Shown here piece by piece: positions 33,882-43,113 of a stretch of 64,000 bases of DNA. The stretch spans positions 62,001 through 126,000 of the forward strand of contig NZ_JAUNEC010000001.1 of NCBI RefSeq assembly GCF_030525755.1, written 5' to 3'. The number at the start of each line of letters is the position of its first letter. Positions within the stretch are counted from its first letter, which is position 1. The position numbers and the translations under genes were made by a program. The notes beneath the pieces were generated by a model, which saw only the letters and a list, made by a program, of their open reading frames with translations, was not told where the DNA came from and ran no database searches. The stretch comes from Alysiella sp. Its GTDB lineage: Bacteria; Pseudomonadota; Gammaproteobacteria; Burkholderiales; Neisseriaceae.

Positions 33882-36743
33882 TTAAAACTTCATCTCCAAA
33901 CTTACGGTGAAGTTTCTGCCAGGTGCGGCATAACGGGCAGAGCTGGTGCCTCTGTCGGGATTGACGGCATTGGTGGAAGACTGGCGTACGCTTTCCCATG
34001 TGCTGTATTTGCGGTTGGTCAAGTTGTAGATACCGCCGCGTAGGGTGAATTTCTGTTTCCAGTTGTAATATGCCGTCAGGTCGTAGATGTACCATGCACG
34101 GGTGCGTTTGCCTGCGATTTGTACGGCATTGGTGCCGTAGTATTTGTTACCTGTCAATTCGCTGTTTTCTTTTGCTTTGGAATATGTACCGCTTAAATTG
34201 AAGCCCCATCTGCCTTCGGGTTGGTCGTAACCGATGCCTGCAACGATGCGCCCGGGCTGTACCGCTTCCAATGTGGGTTCGGCGATATAGGTGTAGCCGT
34301 TGCGTATGCTGCGTTCTTTGATTTTGACACGATTGTAGGCAAGATTGGAATACAGGCCTTCGGGGAAAAAACTGCTGATGCCGGCCCAGTCTATCTTACC
34401 CAAAATATTGATGCCGTTGAGTTTGATATTTTGGGTATTGTAAAAGCCACGGACATGCCGCAAACGGGAACCGGGCGGCATGATTTTGTCGGCTGTGGTC
34501 AGTAGGTCTTTGTATTCATTTTGGAAAAATGCGGTTTCCAATACGCCGAAGTCGCCTTTGAGAGCCAGACCAATTTCTTGATTGAAGGCTTTTTCGGCTT
34601 TTAATTTGTCGCGACCGAGCATTTCTGCCTGCATATAGGGGTTGGCTTTGTCTGCCGCTCCGATGCGGTTGCCGTACAATTCGTAAAATGCAGGTACACG
34701 GAAACCGTTGGAAATGCGGTAGGATGCGGTAAAGTATTGACTGGGTTTGATGCTTAAACCTGCATTCCATGACCAATTGCCGTATGTGCCGTCTTGTGTC
34801 CACTCATCATCGGAGCGGAAAGTGTGTCGGTCGTAGCGCACACCCAAGCCCAAATCTGCCCATTTGCCCAAAGCGATGTGGTCGCGCAGGGCAAAATAAT
34901 ATTGTTTGCCCTTGATGATACGCGGCGTACAGTCCAAGATGTCGCCACGTGCGTTGTTGCAGCCGTGATTCTGTATCAATACGGACGGTTTGTTTTCACG
35001 TTCATAAATGCGGGGTGAATTGTATGTGCCATTGCCTGTGCCTGTTGCGATGTAGGCAGGTGGCGAAACGTATTCGGAATAAATGTCGCCATGTTTCATG
35101 GTGGAGCGGTGTGTGCCAAAACCTGTTGCTGCATGCAGTTTGTGTGTGGTGATACCCAAGCGGAAGGTTTTTTCCCAATTCAATTGCGCCAGATTGAGCA
35201 ATTCTTGGTAGTTGTTGGTTTCGGTGCTGTAACCTGAAAACGGTTTGTCCAATTGGGCGCGGCATTTGCTGACATCAGGATAGTCTGAGCAATAGGTACG
35301 GTGGATTTGGCTGCTTAAACGCAGGTTTTGGTGGTCAAAGCTGACGCTGAATTTGTCTGCCCAAGTGTTTTTTTCGGGGTTTTGGTATTGATAAAACACG
35401 CCAAAACGATTTTTGCTGTGGCGTTCGTCAAAAAATTTACCTTTTGCATAGCGTGCGCCGTGCAGTACGTTGCCTTTGCTGAATACCAAGCCGTCCAATG
35501 GATTGCTGCTTGAAGTGATGCCGCCGTTGCCGACCGATAAACCCGTTACATTGTGGGGGCCGTTTTTGCCTATATCTTGGCAGTTGCCTTTGGGACAAAC
35601 ATCTTCAGTGGTGTAATAGGCACGTTCGGTCATATCGCGAATGTCGTAACGCTGTTTGGTGTGTTCCAATACACTGCCTACATAGTGGTTAGGTGAAAAG
35701 CGGTAGCCTCCTTTCCAGAAAAACGAACGGCTGGCATATTTCATCGGATTGGGGCTGATGCGGTCGGGTCCTGTGTAATCTTTGGCATTGGCGGTGCGGA
35801 TAGGGTAGGGCATTTTATCGGCTTGCGCCTGTTCTTCCGGACTTAAATTGGGACGCAATGACGGATGGTTGCGGTAGTTGGGATCGGCTTTGGCTTTGCG
35901 GCAATCCAAACTCAAAGTTGGGCAATCGTCTTTGATGATGTAGTAAGAATTGGAACGCGCGTTGGCAGGTTTGGACGGACGGATATCGTATTCGTCAAAA
36001 AAACCTTCTAAAGGGTTAAAACTGTGCTGCACATCTTCGGCTGCCGAATGCACACGGGTTTCGCTGCCTTTGCGGTGGGTCAGAATCGCCAAGCCGTCAA
36101 AACCGCCGATTCTGCCTGCAGCGGCAAGGGATTGGGTGAATTGTCTGTTTTTACTGCTGTATGCGGTTTTGCTGTCCAAGCCCCAGTTTTGTCCCTGTTT
36201 AATCACGTCATCGGCTTCTTTGGTGCGAAAACCGACTGCACCGCCCAATGCACCGCTGCCGTATTCTGCCGAACTTGAACCTTTGCTCAATTCAATGGAT
36301 TTCACATTTTCATATTCGATTTCGTTGATGGCACCGCCATTGGCATCGGATTCCAAAGTCATATAGGACTGTGCTTGGCTTAAACCGTCCACCAGCATAC
36401 TGACACGGTTTTTGTCCACACCGCGCATGGCATAGCCCGAAGTGGCACCGCGCCCTTGTTCTACTACGGAAATACCGGGGTCGTAACGGGTTAAATCGCG
36501 GATATTCAGAATCAGTTCTTTATCGATGTCTTCGCTGCTTTTGACTACTTTGCCCAAGCCGGTTACTTCATTTTGACGTTTGCTGATGCGGCGTTTGGCT
36601 TGAACATTGATGGTTTCTAATTGTTGTGCCTGTTCGGTGTCTGCCGTTTTCGTCGTATCGGCAGGTACGGCATAGGCAACAGGTAAAGCACTGCCAATGG
36701 CGATGGCAAGAATTGTGCGTTTAAAAGTTTGGTTTGTAGACAT
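33882..36743 (-). CDS. tbpA: TbpA/LbpA-type TonB-dependent iron-carrier receptor
   Basis: A 953-residue outer-membrane gated barrel that takes iron from host transferrin or lactoferrin. The signal peptide ends near AYA, a TonB-box-like LETINVQAK follows, and the plug contains IRDLTRYDPGISVVEQGRG and YAMRGVDKNRVSMLVDG. The barrel ends with SARYAAPGRNFTVSLEMKF. Plug and last-strand segments resemble LbpA as closely as TbpA, but the partner lipoprotein lacks the long acidic runs of LbpB, which favours a transferrin-type system. The ATG at 36743 is chosen from the signal peptide. A hairpin separates it from tbpB upstream. Confidence 0.9.
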   Translation of the reverse strand: MSTNQTFKRTILAIAIGSALPVAYAVPADTTKTADTEQAQQLETINVQAKRRISKRQNEVTGLGKVVKSSEDIDKELILNIRDLTRYDPGISVVEQGRGATSGYAMRGVDKNRVSMLVDGLSQAQSYMTLESDANGGAINEIEYENVKSIELSKGSSSAEYGSGALGGAVGFRTKEADDVIKQGQNWGLDSKTAYSSKNRQFTQSLAAAGRIGGFDGLAILTHRKGSETRVHSAAEDVQHSFNPLEGFFDEYDIRPSKPANARSNSYYIIKDDCPTLSLDCRKAKADPNYRNHPSLRPNLSPEEQAQADKMPYPIRTANAKDYTGPDRISPNPMKYASRSFFWKGGYRFSPNHYVGSVLEHTKQRYDIRDMTERAYYTTEDVCPKGNCQDIGKNGPHNVTGLSVGNGGITSSSNPLDGLVFSKGNVLHGARYAKGKFFDERHSKNRFGVFYQYQNPEKNTWADKFSVSFDHQNLRLSSQIHRTYCSDYPDVSKCRAQLDKPFSGYSTETNNYQELLNLAQLNWEKTFRLGITTHKLHAATGFGTHRSTMKHGDIYSEYVSPPAYIATGTGNGTYNSPRIYERENKPSVLIQNHGCNNARGDILDCTPRIIKGKQYYFALRDHIALGKWADLGLGVRYDRHTFRSDDEWTQDGTYGNWSWNAGLSIKPSQYFTASYRISNGFRVPAFYELYGNRIGAADKANPYMQAEMLGRDKLKAEKAFNQEIGLALKGDFGVLETAFFQNEYKDLLTTADKIMPPGSRLRHVRGFYNTQNIKLNGINILGKIDWAGISSFFPEGLYSNLAYNRVKIKERSIRNGYTYIAEPTLEAVQPGRIVAGIGYDQPEGRWGFNLSGTYSKAKENSELTGNKYYGTNAVQIAGKRTRAWYIYDLTAYYNWKQKFTLRGGIYNLTNRKYSTWESVRQSSTNAVNPDRGTSSARYAAPGRNFTVSLEMKF

Positions 36744-36915
36744 ATTATTTGAATCCGTTATCGCATTAAATTGAGAGAAGGTTGAGATAGCGTGCGGTAT
36801 GGTTTTCAGGCTGCCTGAAAAGAGAACAGATGGCAGGGTACTTTGTTGCACCCTGTCAATATTTTTTTTGCAAATCAATGAATCGTGAATGTTGGGATGC
36901 TTACCCAATCTGCGG

Positions 36916-36949
36916 ATGCTGCCTGAAAAATCAGGTTTTCAGGCAGCAT
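36916..36949 (-). terminator. DUS hairpin between tbpB and tbpA
   Basis: ATGCTGCCTGAAAA (36916-36929) and TTTTCAGGCAGCAT (36936-36949) form a 14-bp stem a few bases after the tbpB stop. It may partly terminate, giving more tbpB than tbpA message. Confidence 0.75.
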
Positions 36950-36956
36950 GGGCTGT

Positions 36957-38807
36957 TTATTTCACCACTTGGCGTTTGCCGCCGAAAACACCGCCGATTT
37001 TGTCGCCTGTACCGTCTTTGTGAATGGTGCCGCCGATTTCCGATGCATTGGGTCCGTAAAATGCACCATTGATATCGGCTTTGATATTGACCAGTGTACC
37101 TGCGCCTGTGCTGCCGCCATCAAGTTGGAAACCTCCTGCTTTGGTTTCGGCAGTGCCACTGAAACCGTTTTTGTCGATATTGCCTTTAAGCGTAAACGTG
37201 GGAATGTCTTCTGTGCCGTTGTCGGCAATCAGTTTGCCAGTGAATGATTTGGCTGCAAAATCAAAATCAAACAAAGAGCGGCTGGAAGAAGGCTTATTGC
37301 CTGCATTGGTTGTCCATGCCGACCCGTTTTGGCTCAAAATTTTTGCTTCCCAAGTACCTTGATAGCGGACATTGCCACTGTTGGGAATAGCGGAAAGGGG
37401 GGAGCGTTCGCCTGTCAGGAAAAAGTTGCCATTTTTCAATACCGTAATCAATGTACCGCCATGACCTGCGGTGGTGTCTTCTTCACCGTAGTTGCCGAAT
37501 TTGACATAGTCTAAATTGTTGCAGCACACGGTTACGGCATATTTTTTGCCGTCCATATCGCGTTTGACAGTTTCGCTGAAATCCATTTCGGAGAATTTCT
37601 TTTTACCGTCGGGAATCAGTGCGAACTGTTTACCGTTGATGACCAGATAGGCGGCATTGCCGAAAGTGTCTGCATTTTCTTTTTTCAGGCTGCCTGAATC
37701 GATTTTCACGGCATCAAATGCGGTTTGCATTTGGTCGGCAGTTAAATTGTTTTCCCGTTTGGCACCGAATACGGCAAATAGGGAATGGTCGTCTGCCAAG
37801 AATTTGCCCGCTAATTCTTCGGCATTGGGTCCAAAGAAGCCGCCTTCGAGATTTTTGGCATCTTTGCCGAAAATGGCGTGGTTGGAGTCGGTTGCGGTTG
37901 CCGAACCGCGGAAACGGTTGCCTTTGATATCGGCGTTAATGGTGTAGCGGTCATTGATTTTTTGTGTACCAGTAACACTGCCGTTGCTGGTCAGTGTGCC
38001 TGTAAGTCTTTTATTGCCAAAATCAGCAGTAAACTCAGCAGTTTGACCAAGCGGTTTGCTTATGTCGCGACGGTTGAGATTGGCATCTAGTGAAGTTGCG
38101 CCCACATCTTGTCCAGGTATGGTGTTGAAATTGTCTTTATGAAAGCCAGTGGGCAAAGTGGAACGCGATTTATCGGCGTTGCTGACAAAATCCCAGTAAC
38201 CTTTGTAGCTTACGGTTTGTGTGGGCATAACAACAGATGGATTGCTGCCTTGGTAAAAAACATAACCCATATAACCTGCTTTATAGAAAATATTTTCTGG
38301 GAAACGTATCAATAGTTTATTTTCGCCAATAACGTAACCAGAACGAATGTAAGTAAAATTTCTTTTATTTAACAAATCATTACCATCGTGTGAATACTCG
38401 ATTTCATTTGCAAGTGTGCCGGGGTGGGGATTAAATAACTGATGGGCATTGATTTTTTCGGCACGAATGCGGTTGCCTAAAATTGTGGGAACATCATCTA
38501 AATTGTAATTGATGCTTTGAACCTTATCGGCAGTGATGTTGAGTTTCTCGGATTGTGCAGGGTTGGCGCGTAAATTTCGGCGTGGAATTTCTACTGCGTA
38601 ACCCAAAGAAGGTTGATTTAATGCTTCAACTTCTGCCTCGGTATCGCGGCGCGGATTAGAAGTGTCATCCTGATAAGTCGGTTTGGTTGCGCCACTTGTG
38701 GTGTCGTGCCGTACATTGTCCAAATCAAAACCGCCTTTGCCTGAAGCGCAGGCGGCGAGTAGGGTGGTGCTTAACAGGGAAATGCCAAGTAGTTTGATAG
38801 ATGACAT
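36957..38807 (-). CDS. tbpB: TbpB-type surface lipoprotein, iron-carrier binding
   Basis: A 616-residue bilobed lipoprotein that captures iron-loaded transferrin for TbpA. The signal peptide ends in the lipobox LLAAC with the lipidated Cys near residue 20, followed by a Gly-rich anchor (SGKGGFDLDN). Each lobe ends in a barrel with the family box: GGFFGPNAEELAGKF...VFGAKREN around residues 325-355 and FYGPNASEIGGT...VFGGKRQVVK at the C-terminus. Long Asp/Glu runs, typical of LbpB, are absent. It lies upstream of tbpA, the usual order, and slam follows tbpA. A Fur-box-like site lies about 55 bases upstream of the start. Which host species' protein it binds is not evident. Confidence 0.9.
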   Translation of the reverse strand: MSSIKLLGISLLSTTLLAACASGKGGFDLDNVRHDTTSGATKPTYQDDTSNPRRDTEAEVEALNQPSLGYAVEIPRRNLRANPAQSEKLNITADKVQSINYNLDDVPTILGNRIRAEKINAHQLFNPHPGTLANEIEYSHDGNDLLNKRNFTYIRSGYVIGENKLLIRFPENIFYKAGYMGYVFYQGSNPSVVMPTQTVSYKGYWDFVSNADKSRSTLPTGFHKDNFNTIPGQDVGATSLDANLNRRDISKPLGQTAEFTADFGNKRLTGTLTSNGSVTGTQKINDRYTINADIKGNRFRGSATATDSNHAIFGKDAKNLEGGFFGPNAEELAGKFLADDHSLFAVFGAKRENNLTADQMQTAFDAVKIDSGSLKKENADTFGNAAYLVINGKQFALIPDGKKKFSEMDFSETVKRDMDGKKYAVTVCCNNLDYVKFGNYGEEDTTAGHGGTLITVLKNGNFFLTGERSPLSAIPNSGNVRYQGTWEAKILSQNGSAWTTNAGNKPSSSRSLFDFDFAAKSFTGKLIADNGTEDIPTFTLKGNIDKNGFSGTAETKAGGFQLDGGSTGAGTLVNIKADINGAFYGPNASEIGGTIHKDGTGDKIGGVFGGKRQVVK

Positions 38808-38859
38808 GATGTTTTACCTTGTGAATGGGGTACAAAAAATCAAAGCAAATTGATAAATA

Positions 38860-38878
38860 AATAATAATGATTATTATC
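38860..38878 (-). promoter_or_regulatory. Fur-box-like operator upstream of tbpB
   Basis: On the coding strand it reads GATAATAATCATTATTATT, close to the Fur consensus GATAATGATAATCATTATC in its hexamer pattern. Its place about 55 bases before the tbpB ATG suggests iron-dependent repression of the tbp genes. Confidence 0.7.
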
Positions 38879-38939
38879 TCATATTTGTTAAATCATGCAA
38901 GTTGTTTGTTTGATGGCTGTTAAGTTATGTATATATGGT

Positions 38940-38990
38940 TGTTTCAAATTAAAATAATACAACGTTGCCGCTCTTTGATGTACTGTTTGT
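38940..38990 (+). repeat. Imperfect repeat on the tbpB side of the tbp locus
   Basis: GTTTCAAATTA and CCGCTCTTTGATGTACTGT match the copy at 33774-33835 in the same orientation. Together they bracket tbpB-tbpA. Confidence 0.6.
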
Positions 38991-39258
38991 ATATGGCGGT
39001 TGCTACCGCCTTTGAAACGATTACGTATTGAGTCTGAATTGAGACGTGCAGGCTGCCTGAAAATGGTGTTGGCAAAGGTGGAAATCATCTGTATTGAAAG
39101 AGAGGGAAAATGCATCAAAAACCAGTCTGAAAAAGATGTTAGACCAAAATCGGATTAGTGGGTCGGCTGTCGGTGTTTGTGCTTGGGGCTGCATGCCTGC
39201 GACCGGTAAAACCAGACCTGTTATTTTTATCATATCTCCTAGTACGTTTTTACACTTT

Positions 39259-39286
39259 TTGACAGAAACAATAACGGCAATAATCC
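39259..39286 (+). promoter_or_regulatory. Possible promoter of the protocatechuate cluster
   Basis: TTGACA (39259-39264), a 16-base spacer and TAATCC (39281-39286). The -35 is perfect, the -10 weak, which would suit an activated promoter. It lies 111 bases before the symporter ATG. Confidence 0.45.
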
Positions 39287-39397
39287 TACATTACATTTAA
39301 AGTGCAACAGCTGATTATTTTCAATACTGTCTAAATGGTTTCAGGCAGCCTGAAAAACGATACACGCATTTGAGTATATTGAATGGAGCATAATCAA

Positions 39398-40717
39398 ATG
39401 AGCAAAACCATTAATGTCCAACAATTTTTGGACGAAAACAAATTTTCAAGTTATCAATGGATGATTTTCATCATCTGTTTGTTGATTGCTTTTTTTGACG
39501 GCATGGACACCGCTGCGATTGGCTATGTTGCGCCCAGTTTATTGAATGAGTGGGGCATCGAGAAGAAACAGCTTGCACCTGTTTTGAGTGCGGCTTTGTT
39601 TGGTTTGGCAATTGGTGCGCTGACTTCTGGACCTTTGGCGGACAAATTCGGTCGCAAAGTTGTATTGACCATTTCAGTTTTATTGTTTTCGGCTTTTTGC
39701 GTGTTTTCGGCTTATGCACAAGATTTGACCCAAATGACCGTATTGCGTTTTATCACGGGTTTGGGCTTGGGTGCAGCGATGCCCAATGCGGTGGCGATGT
39801 TGTCTGAATACTGCCCGACACAAAAGCGTTCGTTGATTTTGAATACCATGTACACAGGTTTCCCTATCGGAGCGGCGGCGGGCGGTTTTTTTGCTTCGTT
39901 TATCATTCCGCAATACGGCTGGCGCACAGCAATGTTCTGGTGTGGTTTGCTACCATTGATTTTGGGTGTACTGATGATTTTTCTGCTGCCGCGTTCGGCT
40001 TCGTTTTTGGTGGCTCAAAAAGCCCCTGCGGAAAAAGTACGCAAAATTTTGCAACGCATTAATCCTAACGCAGATTTGTCTGATATCGAATTTGTGCAGC
40101 CTGAAAACAAAACCGCACAAACCAATCAAAATCCAATGGCAATGGTGTTGAACAGCCATTTCCGTGCAGGCTCGGCACTGTTGTGGGTATCGTATTTTAT
40201 GGGTTTGATTATTTTCTATGCGATGATTAACTGGTTGCCCACTTTGTTTAAAGAGGCCAATATGCCGCCTGAATTAGGTCCGCGCATTTCAGCCTTGTTT
40301 GCTCTGGGTGGTGTGGGCGCGATTGCCAGCGGCTACTTGATGGACAAATTCAATGGTAACCGTTTGATTGTTTTGCTGTCTTTCCTAACTGCGTTGTCGG
40401 TGGCTTGCATCGGCTGGGCTTTGGGTCAAGGCTTGGGCATGTTGATTGCGGTGGTGCTGTTCGCCGGTGTGATGCAAAACACAGCACAAAGTTCGCTGCC
40501 TGCACTGGCTGCCAAATTCTATCCAACTGAATGCCGTGCAACAGGTGTTTCTTGGATGTTGGGCATCGGTCGCTTTGGTGCGATTGCTGGCACGTTCTTA
40601 ACAGGACAATTGATTGCTTGGAAATTGGATTTTGTCAGTATTTTCATCATCTTGTCTATTCCTTCTATGGTTTTGAGCGTGTGCTTGATGCTGAAACAAA
40701 AAATCTACAATGATTGA
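39398..40717 (+). CDS. Aromatic acid:H+ symporter (AAHS family MFS)
   Basis: A 439-residue inner-membrane transporter with twelve hydrophobic helices. The AAHS hallmark FFDGMDTAAIGYVAP lies in helix 1 and the MFS loop motif GPLADKFGRK between helices 2 and 3. Relatives such as PcaK and GalT import protocatechuate, 4-hydroxybenzoate or gallate. It heads the ring-cleavage gene cluster, so protocatechuate or gallate is the likely cargo. The ATG at 39398 with GGAG upstream is preferred; 39383 is an alternative start. Confidence 0.88.
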   Translation: MSKTINVQQFLDENKFSSYQWMIFIICLLIAFFDGMDTAAIGYVAPSLLNEWGIEKKQLAPVLSAALFGLAIGALTSGPLADKFGRKVVLTISVLLFSAFCVFSAYAQDLTQMTVLRFITGLGLGAAMPNAVAMLSEYCPTQKRSLILNTMYTGFPIGAAAGGFFASFIIPQYGWRTAMFWCGLLPLILGVLMIFLLPRSASFLVAQKAPAEKVRKILQRINPNADLSDIEFVQPENKTAQTNQNPMAMVLNSHFRAGSALLWVSYFMGLIIFYAMINWLPTLFKEANMPPELGPRISALFALGGVGAIASGYLMDKFNGNRLIVLLSFLTALSVACIGWALGQGLGMLIAVVLFAGVMQNTAQSSLPALAAKFYPTECRATGVSWMLGIGRFGAIAGTFLTGQLIAWKLDFVSIFIILSIPSMVLSVCLMLKQKIYND

Positions 40718-40873
40718 TTTCCGGGGCACCTGAAAGTCAGGGTGCAGCTTGCTTGTACCTGAAAACACCGAACCCAAATACACACACTTCACAAAATCTT
40801 CAGGCAGCCTGCACCATTTATCATGCAGGCAGCCTGAAACCCAAAATAACCAAACACAATTAAGGAAATTGGA

Positions 40874-41905
40874 ATGAGCTTAATCATTGATTGTCATGGA
40901 CATTACACCACTGCGCCGCCTTCATTAGAAGCATGGCGCAACAGACAAATTGCCGCCATCGGCAATCCATCGCAAATGCCCAAAGCGTCCGAGCTGAAAA
41001 TCAGCGATGACGAATTGCGCGAAACCATTGAAAAAAACCAATTGCGCCTGATGAAAGAACGCGGCGCGGACATGACTCTGTTCTCGCCACGCGCCAGCTT
41101 TATGGCACACCACATCGGCGATTTTGAAGTATCGTCCGCTTGGGCGGCAATTTGCAACGAATTGTGCTACCGCGTGTCGCAACTGTTTCCCGACAACTTT
41201 GTCCCCGTTGCCATGTTGCCGCAAAGCCCTGGTGTGCCGATTGAAACCTGTATTGCCGAACTGGAACGCTGTGTAAATGAGTTTGGTAATGTCGGCATCA
41301 ATCTGAATCCAGACCCCTCTGGTGGTCATTGGACTTCACCGCCACTCACCGACAAATACTGGTATCCGATTTACGAAAAAATGGTGGAATACGACATTCC
41401 TGCCATGATTCACGTTTCCACCAGCTGCAACAACTGTTTCCACACCACAGGCGCGCATTATCTGAATGCCGACACCACCGCATTCATGCAATTGCTGCAA
41501 GGTGATTTGTTTAAAGACTTCCCGACCCTGCGCTTCCTGATTCCGCATGGCGGCGGTGCGGTGCCTTATCACTGGGGACGTTTCCGCGGCTTGGCGATGG
41601 TGCTGAAAAAGCCTGAATTGGAAGAACATCTGTTGAACAACATCTTCTTTGACACCTGCGTATACCACCAGCCAGGTATTGACTTATTGCTGGACGTGAT
41701 TCCGAACAAAAACATCTTGTTCGCATCGGAAATGATTGGTGCGGTGCGCGACATTGACCCGCGTACAGGTTTCTATTTTGACGATACCAAACGCTATATT
41801 GAAGCCGCCCAAATCTCCGACCAAGACAAACACCAAATTTACGAAGGCAACGCCCGCCGCGTATTCCCACGCTTGGACGCACGCCTCAAAGCCAAAGGAC
41901 TGTAA
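40874..41905 (+). CDS. ligJ: 4-oxalomesaconate hydratase (LigJ type)
   Basis: A 343-residue amidohydrolase-fold zinc enzyme that hydrates 4-oxalomesaconate to 4-carboxy-4-hydroxy-2-oxoadipate, the penultimate step of protocatechuate 4,5-cleavage. It begins IIDCHGHYTTAPPSLEAWR, with the metal-binding HGH, then SPRASFMAHHIGDF and the HGGGAVPYHWGRF segment, all characteristic of LigJ. AAGGAAATTGGA precedes the ATG. ligK follows after two bases. Confidence 0.93.
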   Translation: MSLIIDCHGHYTTAPPSLEAWRNRQIAAIGNPSQMPKASELKISDDELRETIEKNQLRLMKERGADMTLFSPRASFMAHHIGDFEVSSAWAAICNELCYRVSQLFPDNFVPVAMLPQSPGVPIETCIAELERCVNEFGNVGINLNPDPSGGHWTSPPLTDKYWYPIYEKMVEYDIPAMIHVSTSCNNCFHTTGAHYLNADTTAFMQLLQGDLFKDFPTLRFLIPHGGGAVPYHWGRFRGLAMVLKKPELEEHLLNNIFFDTCVYHQPGIDLLLDVIPNKNILFASEMIGAVRDIDPRTGFYFDDTKRYIEAAQISDQDKHQIYEGNARRVFPRLDARLKAKGL

Positions 41906-41907
41906 AC

Positions 41908-42606
41908 ATGACAGACGTATATTTGAACCAACTGGGTGTAGTCAAACGCAACATCAAACGTGCTGACCCCGCTGCCGTAGAAAAACTGTCGCGCTTCGGT
42001 GTTGCCACCATCCACGAAGCCATGGGACGCATCGGCCTGATGAAACCCTATATGCGCCCGATTTACCCAAGCGCGAAAATTTGTGGCACTGCCGTAACCA
42101 TTTTGCTGCAACCAGGCGACAACTGGATGATGCACGTTGCCGCCGAACAATTGCAACCAGGCGATGTGGCTGTGGCAGCCTGCACATCTGACAATGCAGA
42201 CGGTTTTTTTGGCGATTTGCTGGCGACATCGTTCAAAGCACGCGGTGCCAAAGGTCTGATTATTGACGGTGGCGTACGTGATGTGGCGGACTTAACCGAA
42301 ATGCAATTCCCCGTATTTTCCAAAGCCATTCACGCCAAAGGCACGATTAAAGCTACATTGGGTTCGGTGAACGTGCCTGTGGTGTGTGCAGGTGCATTGG
42401 TCAATCCCGGTGATGTGGTGATTGCCGACATTGACGGCGTGGTGGTGGTGCCGGCTGAACGTGCCATGGAAATCGCCAATGCCGCCGAAAAACGCGAAGC
42501 CAACGAAGGCGATAAACGCGAACTGTTTGCCAACGGTACTTTGGGCTTAGACTACTACAAAATGCGCGAACCATTGGAAAAAGCCGGTTTGAAATACATC
42601 GATTGA
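41908..42606 (+). CDS. ligK: 4-carboxy-4-hydroxy-2-oxoadipate aldolase (LigK/ProA)
   Basis: A 232-residue class II (metal-dependent) aldolase of the RraA-like fold that splits its substrate into pyruvate and oxaloacetate and can also decarboxylate oxaloacetate. The motif VATIHEAMGRIG, the GLIIDGGVRD active-site segment with its Arg-Asp pair and the DIDGVVVVP box identify it. It starts two bases after ligJ, so the two are translationally coupled and probably act in sequence. Confidence 0.93.
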   Translation: MTDVYLNQLGVVKRNIKRADPAAVEKLSRFGVATIHEAMGRIGLMKPYMRPIYPSAKICGTAVTILLQPGDNWMMHVAAEQLQPGDVAVAACTSDNADGFFGDLLATSFKARGAKGLIIDGGVRDVADLTEMQFPVFSKAIHAKGTIKATLGSVNVPVVCAGALVNPGDVVIADIDGVVVVPAERAMEIANAAEKREANEGDKRELFANGTLGLDYYKMREPLEKAGLKYID

Positions 42607-42623
42607 TTTCAGGCAGCCTGAAA
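42607..42623. repeat. Example of a 17-base dual-dialect DUS
   Basis: TTTCAGGCAGCCTGAAA reads as the Simonsiella-type DUS (AGGCTGCCTGAA) on the minus strand and as the Kingella-type (AGGCAGCCTGAA) on the plus strand. Other copies of this arrangement occur at about 39341, 43278, 44912, 45409, 46300, 48279, 54966 and 55430. Confidence 0.85.
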
Positions 42624-42650
42624 CCTTTATTGGAAATGGAGAAGCAGTAA

Positions 42651-43082
42651 ATGGAAAAAATGGCATGGCTGGAACTTTTAATCCATTTATTTTTTGACCC
42701 CGATATTCAATATCGCGAAAAATTGCCGCAAGATGCACCGATTGCCCAATGCAAACAATGGCTGGTGCAGACACAAGAATTGTGGGCATATCCTGATTTG
42801 TGCAAAAACGGACAGGGCGTCGAATACAGTATCTTTGCCCCTTTCCGCGTGTTTCAGGCCTACCGCTGCCATGAGATTCTGACACGCCGCGAAGCCGAAA
42901 ACATCATCATGCAGCAGCCTGTTTATTCCTTAATGGCAAACGGTTCCGATGACGAAACCCGGCGCAGCAGTGCCGTCGTTGATGCCTATTGCTCCAGCAG
43001 TCCCAATCCCGAGGCAGACGGTAAAGCATTTGACCAAGAATGGGAAAAAATCCAAGCCACATTCAGGCAGCCTGAAAAATAA
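42651..43082 (+). CDS. Unknown protein inside the protocatechuate cluster
   Basis: A 143-residue, probably cytoplasmic protein that I do not recognise. It is mixed helical and acidic overall, with WLELLIHLFFDPD near the start and a Ser-rich stretch (around residues 105-120). Its last residues FRQPEK are encoded by a DUS, so the natural end may have been altered. It has GGAGAAGCAG upstream of the ATG. It lies between ligK and a secreted unknown protein, on the same strand, and its GC-rich codons differ from much of the window. No role in aromatic breakdown can be inferred. Confidence 0.7.
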   Translation: MEKMAWLELLIHLFFDPDIQYREKLPQDAPIAQCKQWLVQTQELWAYPDLCKNGQGVEYSIFAPFRVFQAYRCHEILTRREAENIIMQQPVYSLMANGSDDETRRSSAVVDAYCSSSPNPEADGKAFDQEWEKIQATFRQPEK

Positions 43083-43113
43083 GCCGTCCGACACCGACAT
43101 AAAGAGATAAACC

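Larger units (their letters stand above)
38808..39397. other. Intergenic region between tbpB and the symporter gene
   Basis: These 590 bases hold the Fur-like site, the second flanking repeat (38940-38990), DUS words at about 39050-39062 and 39341-39354, and a possible promoter for the symporter (39259-39286). Short frames are present (for example 39094-39300) but none has a ribosome site or family match. Confidence 0.6.

Noticed and set aside
39094..39300. Possible 68-residue gene between tbpB and the symporter
   Set aside because: No ribosome site, an improbable mix of residues and no recognisable family; the interval looks regulatory.
40795..40845. CRISPR-like closely spaced repeats
   Set aside because: The repeated CAGGCAGCCTG words are uptake sequences; there is no regular spacing, no set of spacers and no cas gene in the window.
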